This document shows, one piece after another, positions 8,398 through 18,450 of a stretch of DNA of 22,478 bases. Each line of letters starts with the position of its first letter. Within the stretch, counting starts at the first letter, position 1. The translations under genes were made by a program, and so were the position numbers. The DNA comes from Trametes villosa (lineage: Eukaryota > Basidiomycota > Agaricomycetes > Polyporales > Polyporaceae). The DNA is taken from contig PUDQ02000075.1 of the NCBI GenBank assembly GCA_002964805.2, forward strand, positions 1-22,478. The letters are read 5' to 3'. The notes under the pieces are model-generated. The model made no database searches and was not told where the DNA came from. It worked only from the letters and a program-made list of their open reading frames with translations.

Positions 8398-8853
8398 ACG
8401 TCGCTCAGGGTTTCTACAATGGGTCCTAGTACTTTGCACTATCTTACTATCGCCGATGCCTAGCTCTTGTCTGCGCGGCGGAGGTCAATGCGTGCACGTC
8501 CTTCTCGCGGGCGGCGGTGGGGCTTCGACGCTGACCATTCCTGGATGCGTGCGCATGGGAACGCGAGCGCGAGCATGGGGTTCTGTAGTCAGCAATAGAG
8601 ATGCAGATGCCCCGGAACGCACGACGTGCGGCCGACGCCGATTCTCTCCCATAAGCGGGGAGAGATTGGTCTGATAGCGGCTCGTGAGACGGGCGCGCCG
8701 CTGCGGTTCCTCCGCTGCCCTGTTCCGCTTGGTATTGTTCGCTTCGCTTAGTTGCTGGGCTGTGTAGAGTTGGCGTAGGCGTCGGGCACACCACCGTCCA
8801 GATGCAGTGAGCAGGATTGAGACAGGGGTGGACGGGCAGGGAGGGATGCAGGG
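8398..8853. other. Downstream region of the 224-aa gene; end of visible duplication
   Basis: 3' flank of the 224-aa gene. The visible repeat ends at 8588 only because the window ends at 22478. A minus-strand frame at 9006-8485 is protein-like in places but starts at a GTGAGT donor-like string and is not accepted as a gene. Confidence 0.5.
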
Positions 8854-10241
8854 ATGCTGCTGCCCAACCTGCCCTTCCTCCCCAGACGCACTCCTCGAGT
8901 GGTCTGGGGGACCAGTATCTTGCAGCGCTTGGGGTCTGAACGGAGCTGGGGCGTGAGCCGTGCACGGGGCATGCAGCCCGAGCTCGGGTCCCTGAGTGTG
9001 ACTCACAAGAAGGTCGATTTGACGGCGGGGAACACTGACGTTGGGCGGTCCGAGTCGTCATACGCGACCCTGAGCTCTTCACTCAGGTATGCTCAGATCG
9101 CTCACACTTCACTTGCTTCCCAGAGTCTGTGCCTGCCGCCCGCAGCGGCAGTGCACAGCCGGTTCTCTCTCAGCCTGCAGGCCGGGCTGGGTGGCGCCAC
9201 CCGTGCCCTGCAGGCTGAGAGTCGGAGGGGATACGGACGCTGCACAGCGTGCAGGGAATGAGGTAAGTCGGCCGCCGGGAGAAGGACTCACCGGGGGCGC
9301 GCAGACCGAACAAGCTGTCCCGTCGGCTAGTTTTGCGCGCGGACACACCGACTTACCATTACGCCTGTTCCGTCGGCCGGAACACGCCCTAGACCCTGCA
9401 GCAGCCGTCTTGACAGACCGCCGCTGCAGCCGGTCTGCACCTCTTCCCCTGCTCCCACGACTTCTCCGCTGCTCCCTCATACCCGCCGCCGACGCCCCAA
9501 GGTCCCGTGCGCACGCCCGTGTCCGGGGCGTGCTCACCGCGCCGGCCAACGCCTCTGGAGCGAGGCAAGCCCCGCCTCCTCGACCCCTGATCAACCAAGT
9601 GAGTGCCCGATCCCGCCGAGTGCTTTGTGTGTACTCACTCTACCCACCCCGACCTCCACGCTCCTCCGCCCAGACGTCCAGTACGTGCATGCGTACGACT
9701 GTTCCCTCGCGCGAACGACCGGCCGCTTGGATCGCGCAGAGGGCTGGAAGTGTAGAAGAGGTAAGCGCGTCCTTTTACACGACGTCGGTGCGGCCATGCT
9801 GACCTTACTTCAAGTTCCTCGCAGCCATTCGGTGGCTCGACTCTCGGTGCGATGGATCCCTGCAGTCGACCGCGAGGCGGGCAATATGGTGCCGGCAGAG
9901 GGCTCGAAGCTCGCAGGGGACAGAAGACGAGCGCAAGGGCGCCGCGACGTGTGTACTCTCTCCTTCGCGTTCATGATGGTACACTGACGTTTCAAGCACA
10001 ACAGGGACCGAGGGTGCGTCAGTGTGACGCGCGGACGACCCGAGACGGGAGCTACCTCAAAGCAGCCACGCGGCCACACCCTGCCTCACGCGCCGACGGC
10101 CCCAGCAGACGCGCGTTCTCAGCGACTCCCCCTCGCGGCCAGCGGGTGCGCGCACCTCGTCGGACGTCTGCTTTGCGCGGTGAACGGCGCCGTCGGCTCT
10201 GGGTAGAGCAACATCAAGGTCAGTTCCGGGAGATTTTCTAG
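8854..10241 (+). CDS. Weak candidate: five-exon spliced ORF in the single-copy part
   Basis: Exons 8854-9086, 9124-9262, 9305-9598, 9674-9760 and 9825-10241 join in one frame (1170 nt, 389 residues). The four introns are 37, 42, 75 and 64 nt: GTATGC to CCCAG, GTAAGT to CGCAG, GTGAGT to CCCAG with CTCAC, GTAAGC to CGCAG with CTGAC. Four consecutive phase-compatible introns are more than I would expect casually, but two are unusually short. Two (42 and 75 nt) also preserve the frame unspliced, so they add little. The product is arginine/alanine/proline/serine-rich with no recognised domain, and exon 2 contains a nested palindrome. It may be a spliced non-coding RNA or chance. Confidence 0.2.
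9167..9221. repeat. Nested palindrome: 15-bp perfect inverted repeat around a 14-bp perfect palindrome
   Basis: Outer arms CTCTCAGCCTGCAGG (9167-9181) and CCTGCAGGCTGAGAG (9207-9221) are exact reverse complements. The 25-nt spacer contains GGGTGGCGCCACCC (9189-9202), itself a perfect palindrome. The whole can form a branched hairpin or cruciform. No repeat of it was noticed elsewhere in the window. Confidence 0.85.
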
Positions 10242-11249
10242 GTACTGCTTCCAAACTGACCACCTTCGTGTACGATGCTCGCGGGCAGCGCGCGAACTTG
10301 CGCTTCAAGTTCGCAGTAGTCGTCGCCCGCCCGTGCCGCAGCGTACGTCCTCCAGGCCTAATCGAACCATGGAGAAGGGGCATGTGAGTACATTCGGTCG
10401 TCCGCGCATTCTCGCACAGTACTCACCCTGACCGTACGCATATGCACGACGGCGCGCCACGCAGAGCTACATACGCAAGAGACACGCGGGGTTAAAATGA
10501 GTCTTTGCTCGAGCCTCTGGCCGAGCTCGAGTGCCTACTTGCGCTTGCACGAGGCACGCGCGACGGTCCCGGTTCGCGCTCTTGCTCGCACCCTGGGTGG
10601 CCGGGGCCGGCCTGTTCGAGTGTCGTATGTGTCTGGTTGGATGGGCCGCGCGCGGGGACTGTGGAGGACGCGGCGGGCTCCCGGACGCGCGCCCAGGCGA
10701 CTCGTCTGCGATGTGAGAAAGACGGGGACGTCAGTGAGCCAGTCCGGAGAGGTGGTGGGAACATATCTTACCGGGCAATGTTTCCGTGAGCTGCCGTTGG
10801 GTGCAGAGAGCGTCTCGCGCGCGATGGCGAGATCGCCGGAGCCCGCGGCGCGCGCCAATGGGAGGGCTGTGCGGCATCGCGCGAGTCCGCGTCGGCTGGA
10901 GATGTTGATCCATGTGTACGCGAGCACGGTCCGGGGCGAGAGGATCCAGTCGCACAGTGGATCTGTGTTCCGGGTGCGCCACGACGAGGTCAAGCGAGAG
11001 GGCGGCATATTGCCGGCGGGAGCGGATCGGGCATTCCGGTGAGCGTTATGTCGGGCTCGCAGAGTGCCCGAGTTCTGACTATGTTGCCTTCGGAGCACAT
11101 ATCGCCAAGAGTCCCGTTTCGATGCCGCCGGCCAAGATCAGGCGCGTTCGAGAGGGAGGAGACGGTGGTGGGGACTTCAAGGCACGGCGCGGTCGGGCGC
11201 GGGACTTTGCCTTTCGAGCAGTGCTAGAATAAGCGCCGGGCGCAGCCCA
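10242..11249. other. No confident gene
   Basis: Overlapping frames occur on both strands (plus 10497-11042, minus 11098-10535), neither with a recognised domain, clear introns or a convincing promoter. Nothing else stands out. Confidence 0.5.
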
Positions 11250-11742
11250 ATGCGCGGCATCCGCTCTCAGCGCGCTCGTCGCTTGTCCGCTCGCGCCTGC
11301 ATGGCCGGACCCGCTCCTGCTTCAGTCTCAAGGCTCACGCACATCGTATTGGCCTCGCACCTGCGCAGCGGACACCCAGTATGTGGACGACCGGGAGCGG
11401 TAGGCGGCCTTTCCGATATCGACCCAACACCGCGTTCGCGCGGGGGCTCCTACCTCTCTCGATGCGCGCGGATTCGACGCGTTCACGGCTGGAACGCCGC
11501 GCAAACCGCCTTCCGACGTCCTAGTCCACGTCGGCGACGAATCCGCAACAAGGTATGTACCATTCTATGGCTGCAGTGCTTCCGGGTTTTCACTCACCTT
11601 GCCGATTGTGTAGGTCGGGATCCAGGGAGAGCGCAAGCGGGGAGTAGCAGCCGACAGCCCAGGAGCAGGACACAGCGCACAGATGAAGACAGGCGGCGAG
11701 AGAGGGCGCAGGCCTTTGCAGATTCAAGAAACGTCGAAATAG
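11250..11742 (+). CDS. Weak candidate: two-exon ORF of 143 aa
   Basis: ATG at 11250. Exons 11250-11552 and 11614-11742 flank a 61-nt intron with good signals (GTATGT donor, CTCAC branch-like site at about 11591, TTGTGTAG acceptor). The frame is phase 0 across the junction and ends in TAG at 11740-11742. The product is basic and low in complexity (for example RRPSPRRRRIRNK) with no known domain. The intron is more convincing than the protein, so a spliced non-coding transcript is as likely. Confidence 0.18.
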
Positions 11743-11882
11743 GCGCCCGAGCCCACTCGAGAGCGTGAAGTCGGCCTCTGGCTTCCGCATTCACTCTGCG
11801 GACGCGCGCCGGCCACAGCGAGTCTCCCGGGACGTTCCACGCACCCCAGGCGTATTCCGTCGCAACATCCGGCCGTCTGGGA

Positions 11883-12201
11883 GTGGCGGGACGGTCTTCG
11901 TCGCTGCCGGTGAGGAGTCTTGTGCACGACGAGGAGTCCCGTCTCGAAGCGCAGTGGGTCGGCAGCCGGACAGAGCAGGTGCGCCCAAACGCTCCCATGC
12001 AAGCCGTTAAGTACGTACCGTGGTCGCCTCTTGTCATTCGACTCCCCCTGACTTGCGCGGGCCTACAGGACGCCGGCGGGAGTATTGAGCACGGAGAGCG
12101 CTCGCGTGGCGGGGCGCGATTATCCCAGACCGCGTACGCACCCGGACCGCGTAGGGCGAGCCTCCGGACGGCGAAGTACCCACCTACCTCCCCTTTCGTA
12201 G
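11883..12201 (+). CDS. Weak candidate: two-exon ORF of 86 aa
   Basis: Exons 11883-12010 and 12069-12201 are joined across a 58-nt intron with textbook signals (GTACGT at 12011, CCCTGAC at about 12046-12052, CCTACAG ending at 12068). Joined length is 261 nt with a TAG stop at 12199-12201. The product is arginine-rich without a recognisable domain. It may belong to the same transcript as the 11250-11742 candidate, since both are on the plus strand 140 bp apart, or it may be non-coding. Confidence 0.18.
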
Positions 12202-13515
12202 TCTGCTAACTTGCTCGAGTGACAGCATGGACGTCGTACGGCGCGGGAGCGTGCGTGGACGCTATGCAAGCGCGAGGGCGGGCAGGCGGACGGACGACGT
12301 GGGGCGAAGGAGAGCGGTGGCGGCGACAGACTTTGCGAGATCGCAGAGTCGAGAGAATAGGCGCCCGTGAGCGCGGAGTGCGTGACGGCGGAATGCGCGG
12401 GTGTTTGCCTGCGCGGTTTCGCCGTCTGTGGCCCCGGTAGTGTAGAACGCAGGACACTCGAATGCCAGCGATTTCGAGCCCCAGTGCCTCCCCTGTCTCC
12501 CCTGCCTGCCCCGAGTCCGACTCGCACCGTCGGTCAGCGTCTCACTAGACCGCACCGTCGTTCAGCGTTAAACTAGTCCGCATTTTCGTGGCAACTAGAC
12601 CGCATTCTCGTGGCAGAGGTCGCATTTCCATCAGGGAGATCCTCCGCCCCATCTCAGATACTCGCCCGCGTGCGCGTCCCGCAAGCGGCGCACACCCCCG
12701 TTATGATATGCGCACCTTCGCCCGACACACCTCTCCCCACTCATGCGCAAACTTTCCTCGACGACTGCCACAGGACTGGGGACAACCGATACAGTATTTC
12801 GGATGTTCGATCTCAGCGCCTTGGATTCACCGCCACCCGGACAGGAACTTGAAGGTAGTTCTGCTGCCTGCATGTCTGGCAGTCGTTTTCCGCCCACCAA
12901 CACCATCGCTCGGTGACTCGCCCCTTTCTGACGTCGGGAGATTGAAGCACCGGGGACTAACAGGAAAGTCGGCGAGGCAGCTGCAGCGTACGTCTCAGCG
13001 CGGGCATGCAATTTAAACCGGCTGCCCGGTCCACAGACGAACGGGTGCATGGGTCCGCCTTTTGCAGAATTTAATGGGGCGCAGCATGGCCATGGCCGGT
13101 GGTCAGATTGTCCCGAAGTTGAGCGGTGTTTTGACCGTGCATCCTTGCCGCCGTAAGGGTGTGTGGCCATCTCTCCTGACCAATGCGGGAGCGCGAGCCT
13201 GCGGACAGCGACTTCCGCGACGATGACCTGCAGCTGAGCGTAACGGTGCGCGGGGTGTACATGCGCTTAGATGACGATGTACTCCATACCTCCCTTGGCC
13301 TATCATCAAAACAATGTGGTCGCAAACTGAACAGTGGTTGCTGTATGTTCGCGAGACGAGGTATACATATGTCGATAGTACAGTTAGCGATTACATGGTG
13401 CCGTTCATAGCGTGTTATACAAGGCCAGCGATACAGTGCGTCGCAACTCGCGACTCGCGATCCGATCCTCCTGTCCAAGCCCCAAGAAACCACCTCGCAC
13501 CTCCCACGCCCCATC
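12202..13515. other. Region downstream of LRR copy 2; no confident gene
   Basis: It contains a C/T-rich stretch (about 12484-12515), the degenerate tandem repeat at 12523-12634, and frames on both strands with no recognisable domain (for example plus 12588-13016). The right end is the 3' flank of the minus-strand LRR gene that stops at 13516. Confidence 0.5.
12523..12634 (+). repeat. Degenerate short tandem repeat, units of 20-28 bp
   Basis: Successive units start with CGCA: 12523-12550 and 12551-12578 (28 bp each, sharing CGCACCGTCG and TCAGCGT), 12579-12600 (22 bp), 12601-12620 (20 bp), and a decayed unit from 12621. The third and fourth share TCGTGGCA. Units end in CTAGAC or CTAGTC before the next CGCA. 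Confidence 0.7.
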
Positions 13516-15313
13516 TCACGTCTCGCGCGACTCCCGCGCAGCCGAAACCCCATCCTCGAGCTCGAACGCGGTGCAGCGCACCTCCGTGAGCCACTGCGAG
13601 CGCTCCGCCTCCTTCCTGCACAGCACACTGTTCCCCGCGCCCATGCACTTCCCGTTCGCGCACGCCGAGACCGAGCCCCCGCCGCGCTTGCGCAGCATAA
13701 CCCCCGCGCTCAGCCCGAACCCGCCCGCAGCCGGCCCACCCAGGGTGAATTGCGGGCTCGCGGGGTCCGGGATGCAGCCACCGCTCGAAAGGCACGGGAG
13801 GAGCGTGGGGAGCGTCGCAGGCGTCGAAGCGTACGTGAAGATGCGGAGGCGCTGCGCGTTAGAGAGCGTCGGGGCGAGAAAGCCGAGGATGTGCAGCTTC
13901 AGCTCGGTGGGGAGGCGCGGGAAGGGGAAGAAGGAGTGTGCGGGGGAGGGTATGGCGGAGAGGGGGTATGGCTGGCCGATCGCGGAGAAGAGGGTATTGG
14001 AGGGGAGCTGGACGCAGGAGCAGGATTCCGAGCAGGGGGAGACGATGTTCGTAGCCGGGAGCGCGTCGCGGGATGTGGGCCGCAGGAGGAGGACACGCGA
14101 GTAGCGGAGAAGGGCCAAAGCTTCCTTCTCGACGAGGCTCTTCAGCGTTGCATTCCGCGTGAGTGACCGTTTCAGGTCTGCCTCGACATCCTGCCACCGG
14201 GAAAGGCGGGCGTCGGAGTCCTCCTCATCCGAGGAGAGGTCGCTCTGGTTCGGGTGCTGTGAGAGTCCAGTGGCGTAGAGCTCCATGCGCAGCAGGGTAT
14301 AGTTCGCATGGCGGATCGCCCGCACTATCGGCCATACGCCCCGAACGCGCAGCTGATTACCGTTCAGCTTCAGCACTTGGAGGTGGCACCGCGGCGACGT
14401 GAGGTAGTCGACGAGGGATGGCGCGGCTGCCTGCGTGAGGCCGCAGACGGATAAGTGGATCTCCCGGAAGTAGGGGGCATCGAGGACAGAGCAGAAACGG
14501 TCCACAAAGGTATCTCCGAGTGCATCGTTACTGGCGAGAGACAGGGTCTCCAGGCGGGAGGAGTTGATGGACAGAGCGAAGACGAGTGCTATATCCGCAT
14601 CTCCTACGAAGGCATTCTACAAAGTGAATCAGCGGCAGATTCTTCCGGTATAAACACGCCGATCATCTAGCAATGCCAGAACCTCTGAAGGAGGCACAAT
14701 TCTGTACCAGATCAGAGATGCCACTACCCGAACGAAGGGATTATGACATCTCTAATTCGTTACAAGATCTTGTACCCCGTCTGGGGGTCCTGGCTTGTGA
14801 TGTTTGCCGTGTAATGAGGACAGCGAGTACTCACGTTCTGGAGGAAGAGCTCCTTCAACGTAATGTTATCTTGGAGGTACCGGCTGATAGCAAGAAGCCC
14901 GCGGTTGCCGATGTCATTTGAGTTGAGGCTGATCTCAGCTATCTTGAATTTCCGACCGGCTTCCGAGGACAGGAAGCCGAAGAGCTCTTCGCAGCCCTCA
15001 TCCCCTAGGGAGTTGTGGCCGAGGATGAGCTTCGTGACGGATCGCCGCGAAAGCATGTCCTTCATGACCTCCTGGGCCCCTGAATCTTCGCTGAATGACT
15101 GTACGTATGGATAAATGCGGCAAAGACGTACCTGAGACGGACGTCAGGCCCGCATCCATGCTCTCAATGTGGCTCCTGGAGGCAAGAGAGACCTTCGGTG
15201 CGGAGGTGCGGCGGACGGGGACATGGTGGTTGAAGGCGTTGAGCACGATAGCGTTCGTGCTGCTCGTCGTGTCTGTCGTGGTCGTCGTGGGTCGGTTACG
15301 AGGGGTCTGTCAT
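13516..15313 (-). CDS. RNI-like leucine-rich-repeat protein with C-terminal F-box-like motif, copy 2 (complete, chimeric)
   Basis: Minus strand. Exons 15313-15300 (tentative), 15259-15132, 15079-14835 and 14616-13516 give 1488 nt, 495 residues plus stop, with all phases consistent. Introns: 15080-15131 (52 nt) and 14617-14834 (GTGAGT donor, GTAG acceptor). LRR-type repeats fill roughly residues 55-245 (for example LKLNGNQLRVRG and LETLSLASNDALGD). An acidic linker DLSSDEEDSD follows, then at about residues 355-400 an F-box-like LPTELKLHILGFLAP, then a glycine- and cysteine-containing tail ending in ARESRET. Against copy 1, the 3' part (13857-15009 where visible) has 72 coding differences, 68 of them synonymous, while the 5' part from 15010 upward is identical. 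The gene is therefore a hybrid of an old paralogue and a fresh copy. Function is inferred: protein binding, possibly as a ubiquitin-ligase substrate adaptor. The extreme N-terminus is uncertain. Confidence 0.9.
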
Positions 15314-15574
15314 GGGCACAGGACGGAAGCCGGCCAGATGAAGCGATAATTAAGGAAAAGGCAGAGTTGGTAAGCGCCGCCGCTCGCGCACTAACGCGTG
15401 GACTTGGCCGCTAGTCGGGGAAGCAGTCTGCAGATCGGCGACTGCCGGCTAGGACATGGATGTGGGAGAGCGAGAACCGCAGGCGTAGAGAGCGATGGTG
15501 CTGGTTTAAGCTCGAGAAGTGACTTGTCAAGCAGCAGACTTCTGGCCGTCGCCACGGGCGCTTGCAGGTCTCAG

Positions 15575-15805
15575 AGCGCCGCCTGACGTCACGCGTGAAC
15601 TCGCCAGGAGCGCGGATTGGCTGCGTTCGCCGCTCTTGCGCTCGCTCGTCTCTGCTCTGGCCAGCTCTCTGCGCTGCTCGCCCGCCCAGGTGCTGCTCCC
15701 GTCGAAACGAATGCGACTGCCCCTCGCCGCGTTCTCACCGGCATTCGTGCGGTACTCGAGTGTGAGTGCGCGCTCTCCGCGCGCCTGCACGGCTGGCCTC
15801 GCGCC
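15575..15805. promoter_or_regulatory. Copy-2-specific promoter segment with CRE, MCB and CCAAT motifs
   Basis: About 231 bp absent from the equivalent point of copy 1 (1912-1917). Within 40 bases it contains TGACGTCA at 15584-15591 (palindromic CRE/ATF site), the overlapping ACGCGT at 15591-15596 (MCB-type site) and ATTGG at 15616-15620, which reads CCAAT toward the minus-strand LRR gene. These lie about 270-305 bp upstream of the tentative LRR start at 15313, a sensible promoter distance. Whether copy 1 lost the segment or copy 2 gained it is not settled. The copy 1 junction keeps a short string (ggcctc) that occurs near the right end of the segment, which favours one or two deletions in copy 1. 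Motif function is inferred from sequence only. Confidence 0.5.
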
Positions 15806-16035
15806 CCTCCCCCGTCGTCCCCGCCGTCGTCTCAGCCGTGCCGCCCAGCGAGCACAGTGCAGCTCTGTGTGCTCTGGGGTATATGCCAGGCTTAGGTGAG
15901 CTGCCAGTCTTATCCGCCGCGATCGGCGCTCACACCGGGCTCTGTCTAGTACCAACCACCGGCGCCGGCCCAGTCTTCGTACTGTAGCGTACCGTCCGCG
16001 TACCTCAACGCCGGCGTTCGGCATGTTCAGGAGAC

Positions 16036-17701
16036 ATGCAAGGCACCCGTGCGGTGGCGCTGCCGTCTGCGCGCAGACGCCGTTGTCGTCCTGCGCCGGG
16101 CACGCCCCCGCCTCTGCCGGGCACGCCCCCAGCCCTCCTCCCGTCCTCCCGCCCGCTGCTTTGCGATTCCCAGCGCCGGGATGGTGGCATACGGTGGGCA
16201 TGGACTGGGTCTCGCTGTGGGTGAGTTTACAGGGCACCCGCACTCGAACTGCACTGACAAGATCGATTCTTCGTTCGATCCCTGCATAGATTGTGTCCTA
16301 CTCAACGCTACACTCCCAGTATCGGCTCTACGCCGCGATACCTATTTGCATACGCTACCTTGCGGGCCCCCACGGCCACTTCCAAGCCGCGCGCGGTCTC
16401 CCGGCAAGCTCTCGGGGATGTGCATTCCCCCGGCGAGGCCAACCTCATGTACGTCTCCACCACTTGCCTGCGCCTCTCGTACGCCCTGCGATGATTCAGG
16501 AGGCATATAGGATCCCATCCACTCGCGTACGAACACGCCGCACCCGCTCACGACGTCACTTTCGAGCTCGGCCGGCAGGCCTACCCGGGAGAAGACGGCC
16601 GCCTACCGCTCCGGCCCCGGCCCCGAACGCTTCGCAAGCTGCACTCTCAAGACGCGCGAACCAAGGCGCATACACCCTGTAAGTCTCGCCTTGATCCGAG
16701 CACAAAAAGTTTCTGACATTTTCGGCCATTTCATAGGCACGAAAATGTCGACGCCCGCCGCCGGCCGGCGACGCGTCCTCCCGTCGCGCCGCGTGGCAGG
16801 AACGCTCCCCTGCACGGCACCTATCGTCCGATACCGTGCGCACGCGCGTGCGACAAGTTTGAATTTCGCACTTTTCGCGCTGTGCCGGCCCTCGGCGACT
16901 CGGAGGTCGATCGCGCACACGTCCCCCCGCCCGTCAGACACTCCCGAGCCGCCCACTGCGTGTGCGGGGTGTATGCACAACCCCTTCCAAGCACCCACGG
17001 ACGCGCTATGCCCGCCGCTCGCGTCGCTGTGCAGCCCGGTCGGCGGGCCCGCCCCGAACACGAACCCGGCCTCCGCCGCCGTCCCCCGCACGAAGCGCCC
17101 CCAAAACACGATTTTCGGGACGGCTGCACCTGGGGCGACATGCGAGGTGAGTTTCGTCGCGATCCGGGCCGAAGAAAAAATTGGCCATGTCGGGCGATTT
17201 CATGGGCGCGGACACGGAAACGCGCGCCGCGGGACGGAAACGCGCCGTCCCGCGGCGCCATTTCGCAGGAACGCCCTGGTGTATGTTCTCTACCGACTCC
17301 TGCCGGTACGAGGTGCGTGCCGCAAGTTTGAAAATGTAGCTTTGCGGGGGCGGTCGGGAGGACCGCCCGCCGCTGTTGCGCCTCAGCTTGCGGCGCGGTT
17401 CCCCGTGGGTTTGACGCGACGGCGGCGCTGCCGGAATAGCACAGCGATGCCCTCGACGTGCCGTACGGCCGTCGTAGACGCGCAGACGCGTCGCTCGTCG
17501 GCGTCGTTCTCGAGGGCCGCCTCTCTGCGCCGCCCCACGATCGAAATACCTACTACCGCCCTCGCCCTCGCCCTCTCCCGTCTCACCCGCGTCCTCTTCT
17601 GCCCGCCCGCCCTCGCCCGTCCATCCGCCCTCGTTGTGCCACACAGCGTCGAGGGAGTCGCCTGCGACGAGCGCGGATGTCACGCCCCATGCCCCTGCTG
17701 A
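16036..17701 (+). CDS. Weak candidate: four-exon spliced ORF, copy 2
   Basis: Counterpart of the 2143-3520 candidate with exons 16036-16220, 16290-16448, 16500-16678 and 16737-17701. The three introns are identical to copy 1. One base differs in exon 1 (16154 c versus 2261 t), changing a leucine codon to proline. The frame of the last exon stays open longer, to 17701, because of indels in the diverged block that begins at 17174. A C-terminus that changes length and frame between two otherwise identical copies counts against strong selection for coding here. No function is assigned. Confidence 0.22.
16679..17345 (+). repeat. Direct-repeat pair R1 and R2, copy 2
   Basis: R1 at 16679-16883 is identical to copy 1. 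R2 at 17147-17345 carries many substitutions relative to 3254-3453, including gcgggggcgg where copy 1 has gcaggggcgg. The following 8-bp hairpin is retained. Confidence 0.7.
16715..16749 (+). other. Perfect 10-bp hairpin enclosing a splice acceptor, copy 2
   Basis: Identical to the element at 2822-2856, in the unchanged part of the duplication, so its identity carries no evidence of selection. Confidence 0.6.
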
Positions 17702-18450
17702 GCCCTGAACAAGTCGGACGGTGAGTACATGATCGAGCACGACGAACACCCGCTCACCGGATTGTTCACAGCGACCGTCGCACCGCACCTGCCGCTCCCG
17801 GTCAGTACCCTCCGCGCCGTCGTGGTCGGGCGCGCACCGGGCGCGGAACACGGACGAGAGCCGGGTGGACGGGCTCAGGGCGATCCGAGGGCGGAGCACG
17901 GCGCGAGAGCGGGAGACGGGGCCCGTGAAGGGGGGTTGAGGAGAGGAGAGGAGTGGGCGGGAAGGGAGCGGGGACGACTCTGCCCGCCGTCCGTCCCTCG
18001 AGCCCGCTTTTAACGCGCCCGCGACGCGACGTACGTGCAAGACGCCGCGCACGGGCCGTGGCGCAGGGCGTGCCCCGGTGCTCCGCGTCCGCGTCCACGC
18101 CCACGCCTCGAGCGCGGGCCCTACGCGGCGCGTGATCGGCGGCGCGCCCCCGCCCTCAAACACCATCACCCGCGGCCTCCGTCTCGTACTTACGTCCCGG
18201 ACACGGGAGATCTGCATCGGGTGCGCCCTCGGCCTCGGTTTCTCCGCTGCTGCTCGGGGCTGTTGCTGCGTCTCGGGTCTCGGCTGGAAGTCCTGGCTGC
18301 TCGTCTGGTCTCTCTGGGTCGGAACTCGGATTCTCGGGACTGGGCATGGGCATGGGCGAAGTCGCCCCGGGGCGTCTGGACGTCGACGCCCCTCTGTGCA
18401 CGGTGTGCACGACTACGACCCGGGTGGACGGGCGGGATGCGCGCTGGACG
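17174..18450. other. Diverged block, copy 2 (no confident gene)
   Basis: Counterpart of 3281-4560. It keeps the same motif order (R2, 8-bp hairpin, pyrimidine-rich stretches, TTAAAA on the minus strand, minus-strand GTAAGT donor), but with many substitutions and indels. The minus-strand serine/proline-rich frame (about 18194-18360) is 3 codons shorter than in copy 1. No gene is called. Confidence 0.8.
17930..18015 (-). promoter_or_regulatory. Possible minus-strand promoter, copy 2
   Basis: Counterpart of 4026-4118. The TTAAAA element (18006-18015 region) and the pyrimidine-rich tract on the minus strand are preserved with small changes. Speculative. Confidence 0.22.

Larger units (their letters stand above)
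1..8588. repeat. First copy of a large tandem segmental duplication
   Basis: This segment returns in the same orientation at 13857-22478. The coordinate offset is 13856 at the left end, 13662 after the LRR-gene intron, 13893 after a 231-bp indel and 13890 at the right end. Identity is not uniform. Positions 1-1347 are about 8% diverged in exons, 1348-3280 nearly identical, 3281-4560 diverged, and 4561-8588 identical except 5372 (t here, c at 19262). The segment carries the LRR/F-box-like gene and the 224-aa gene. The repeat is cut by both window ends, so its true limits are unknown. An assembly artefact that joins two haplotypes of a dikaryon is an alternative to a real tandem duplication. 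Confidence 0.97.

Noticed and set aside
1..8588. The two long direct repeats as LTRs of a retrotransposon
   Set aside because: At 8.6 kb or more they are far too long. They contain ordinary multi-exon genes, and no reverse transcriptase, integrase or protease motif is visible between them.
8485..9006. 173-aa minus-strand frame
   Set aside because: Reads in a protein-like way in places, but its first codon is part of a GTGAGT splice-donor-like string. No upstream exon or promoter could be identified, and third-position composition does not match the confident genes.
15575..15805. The 231-bp copy-specific segment as a transposable-element insertion
   Set aside because: No terminal inverted repeats or target-site duplication could be seen. 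The copy 1 junction retains a short string from the segment's right end, which fits deletion in copy 1 better.
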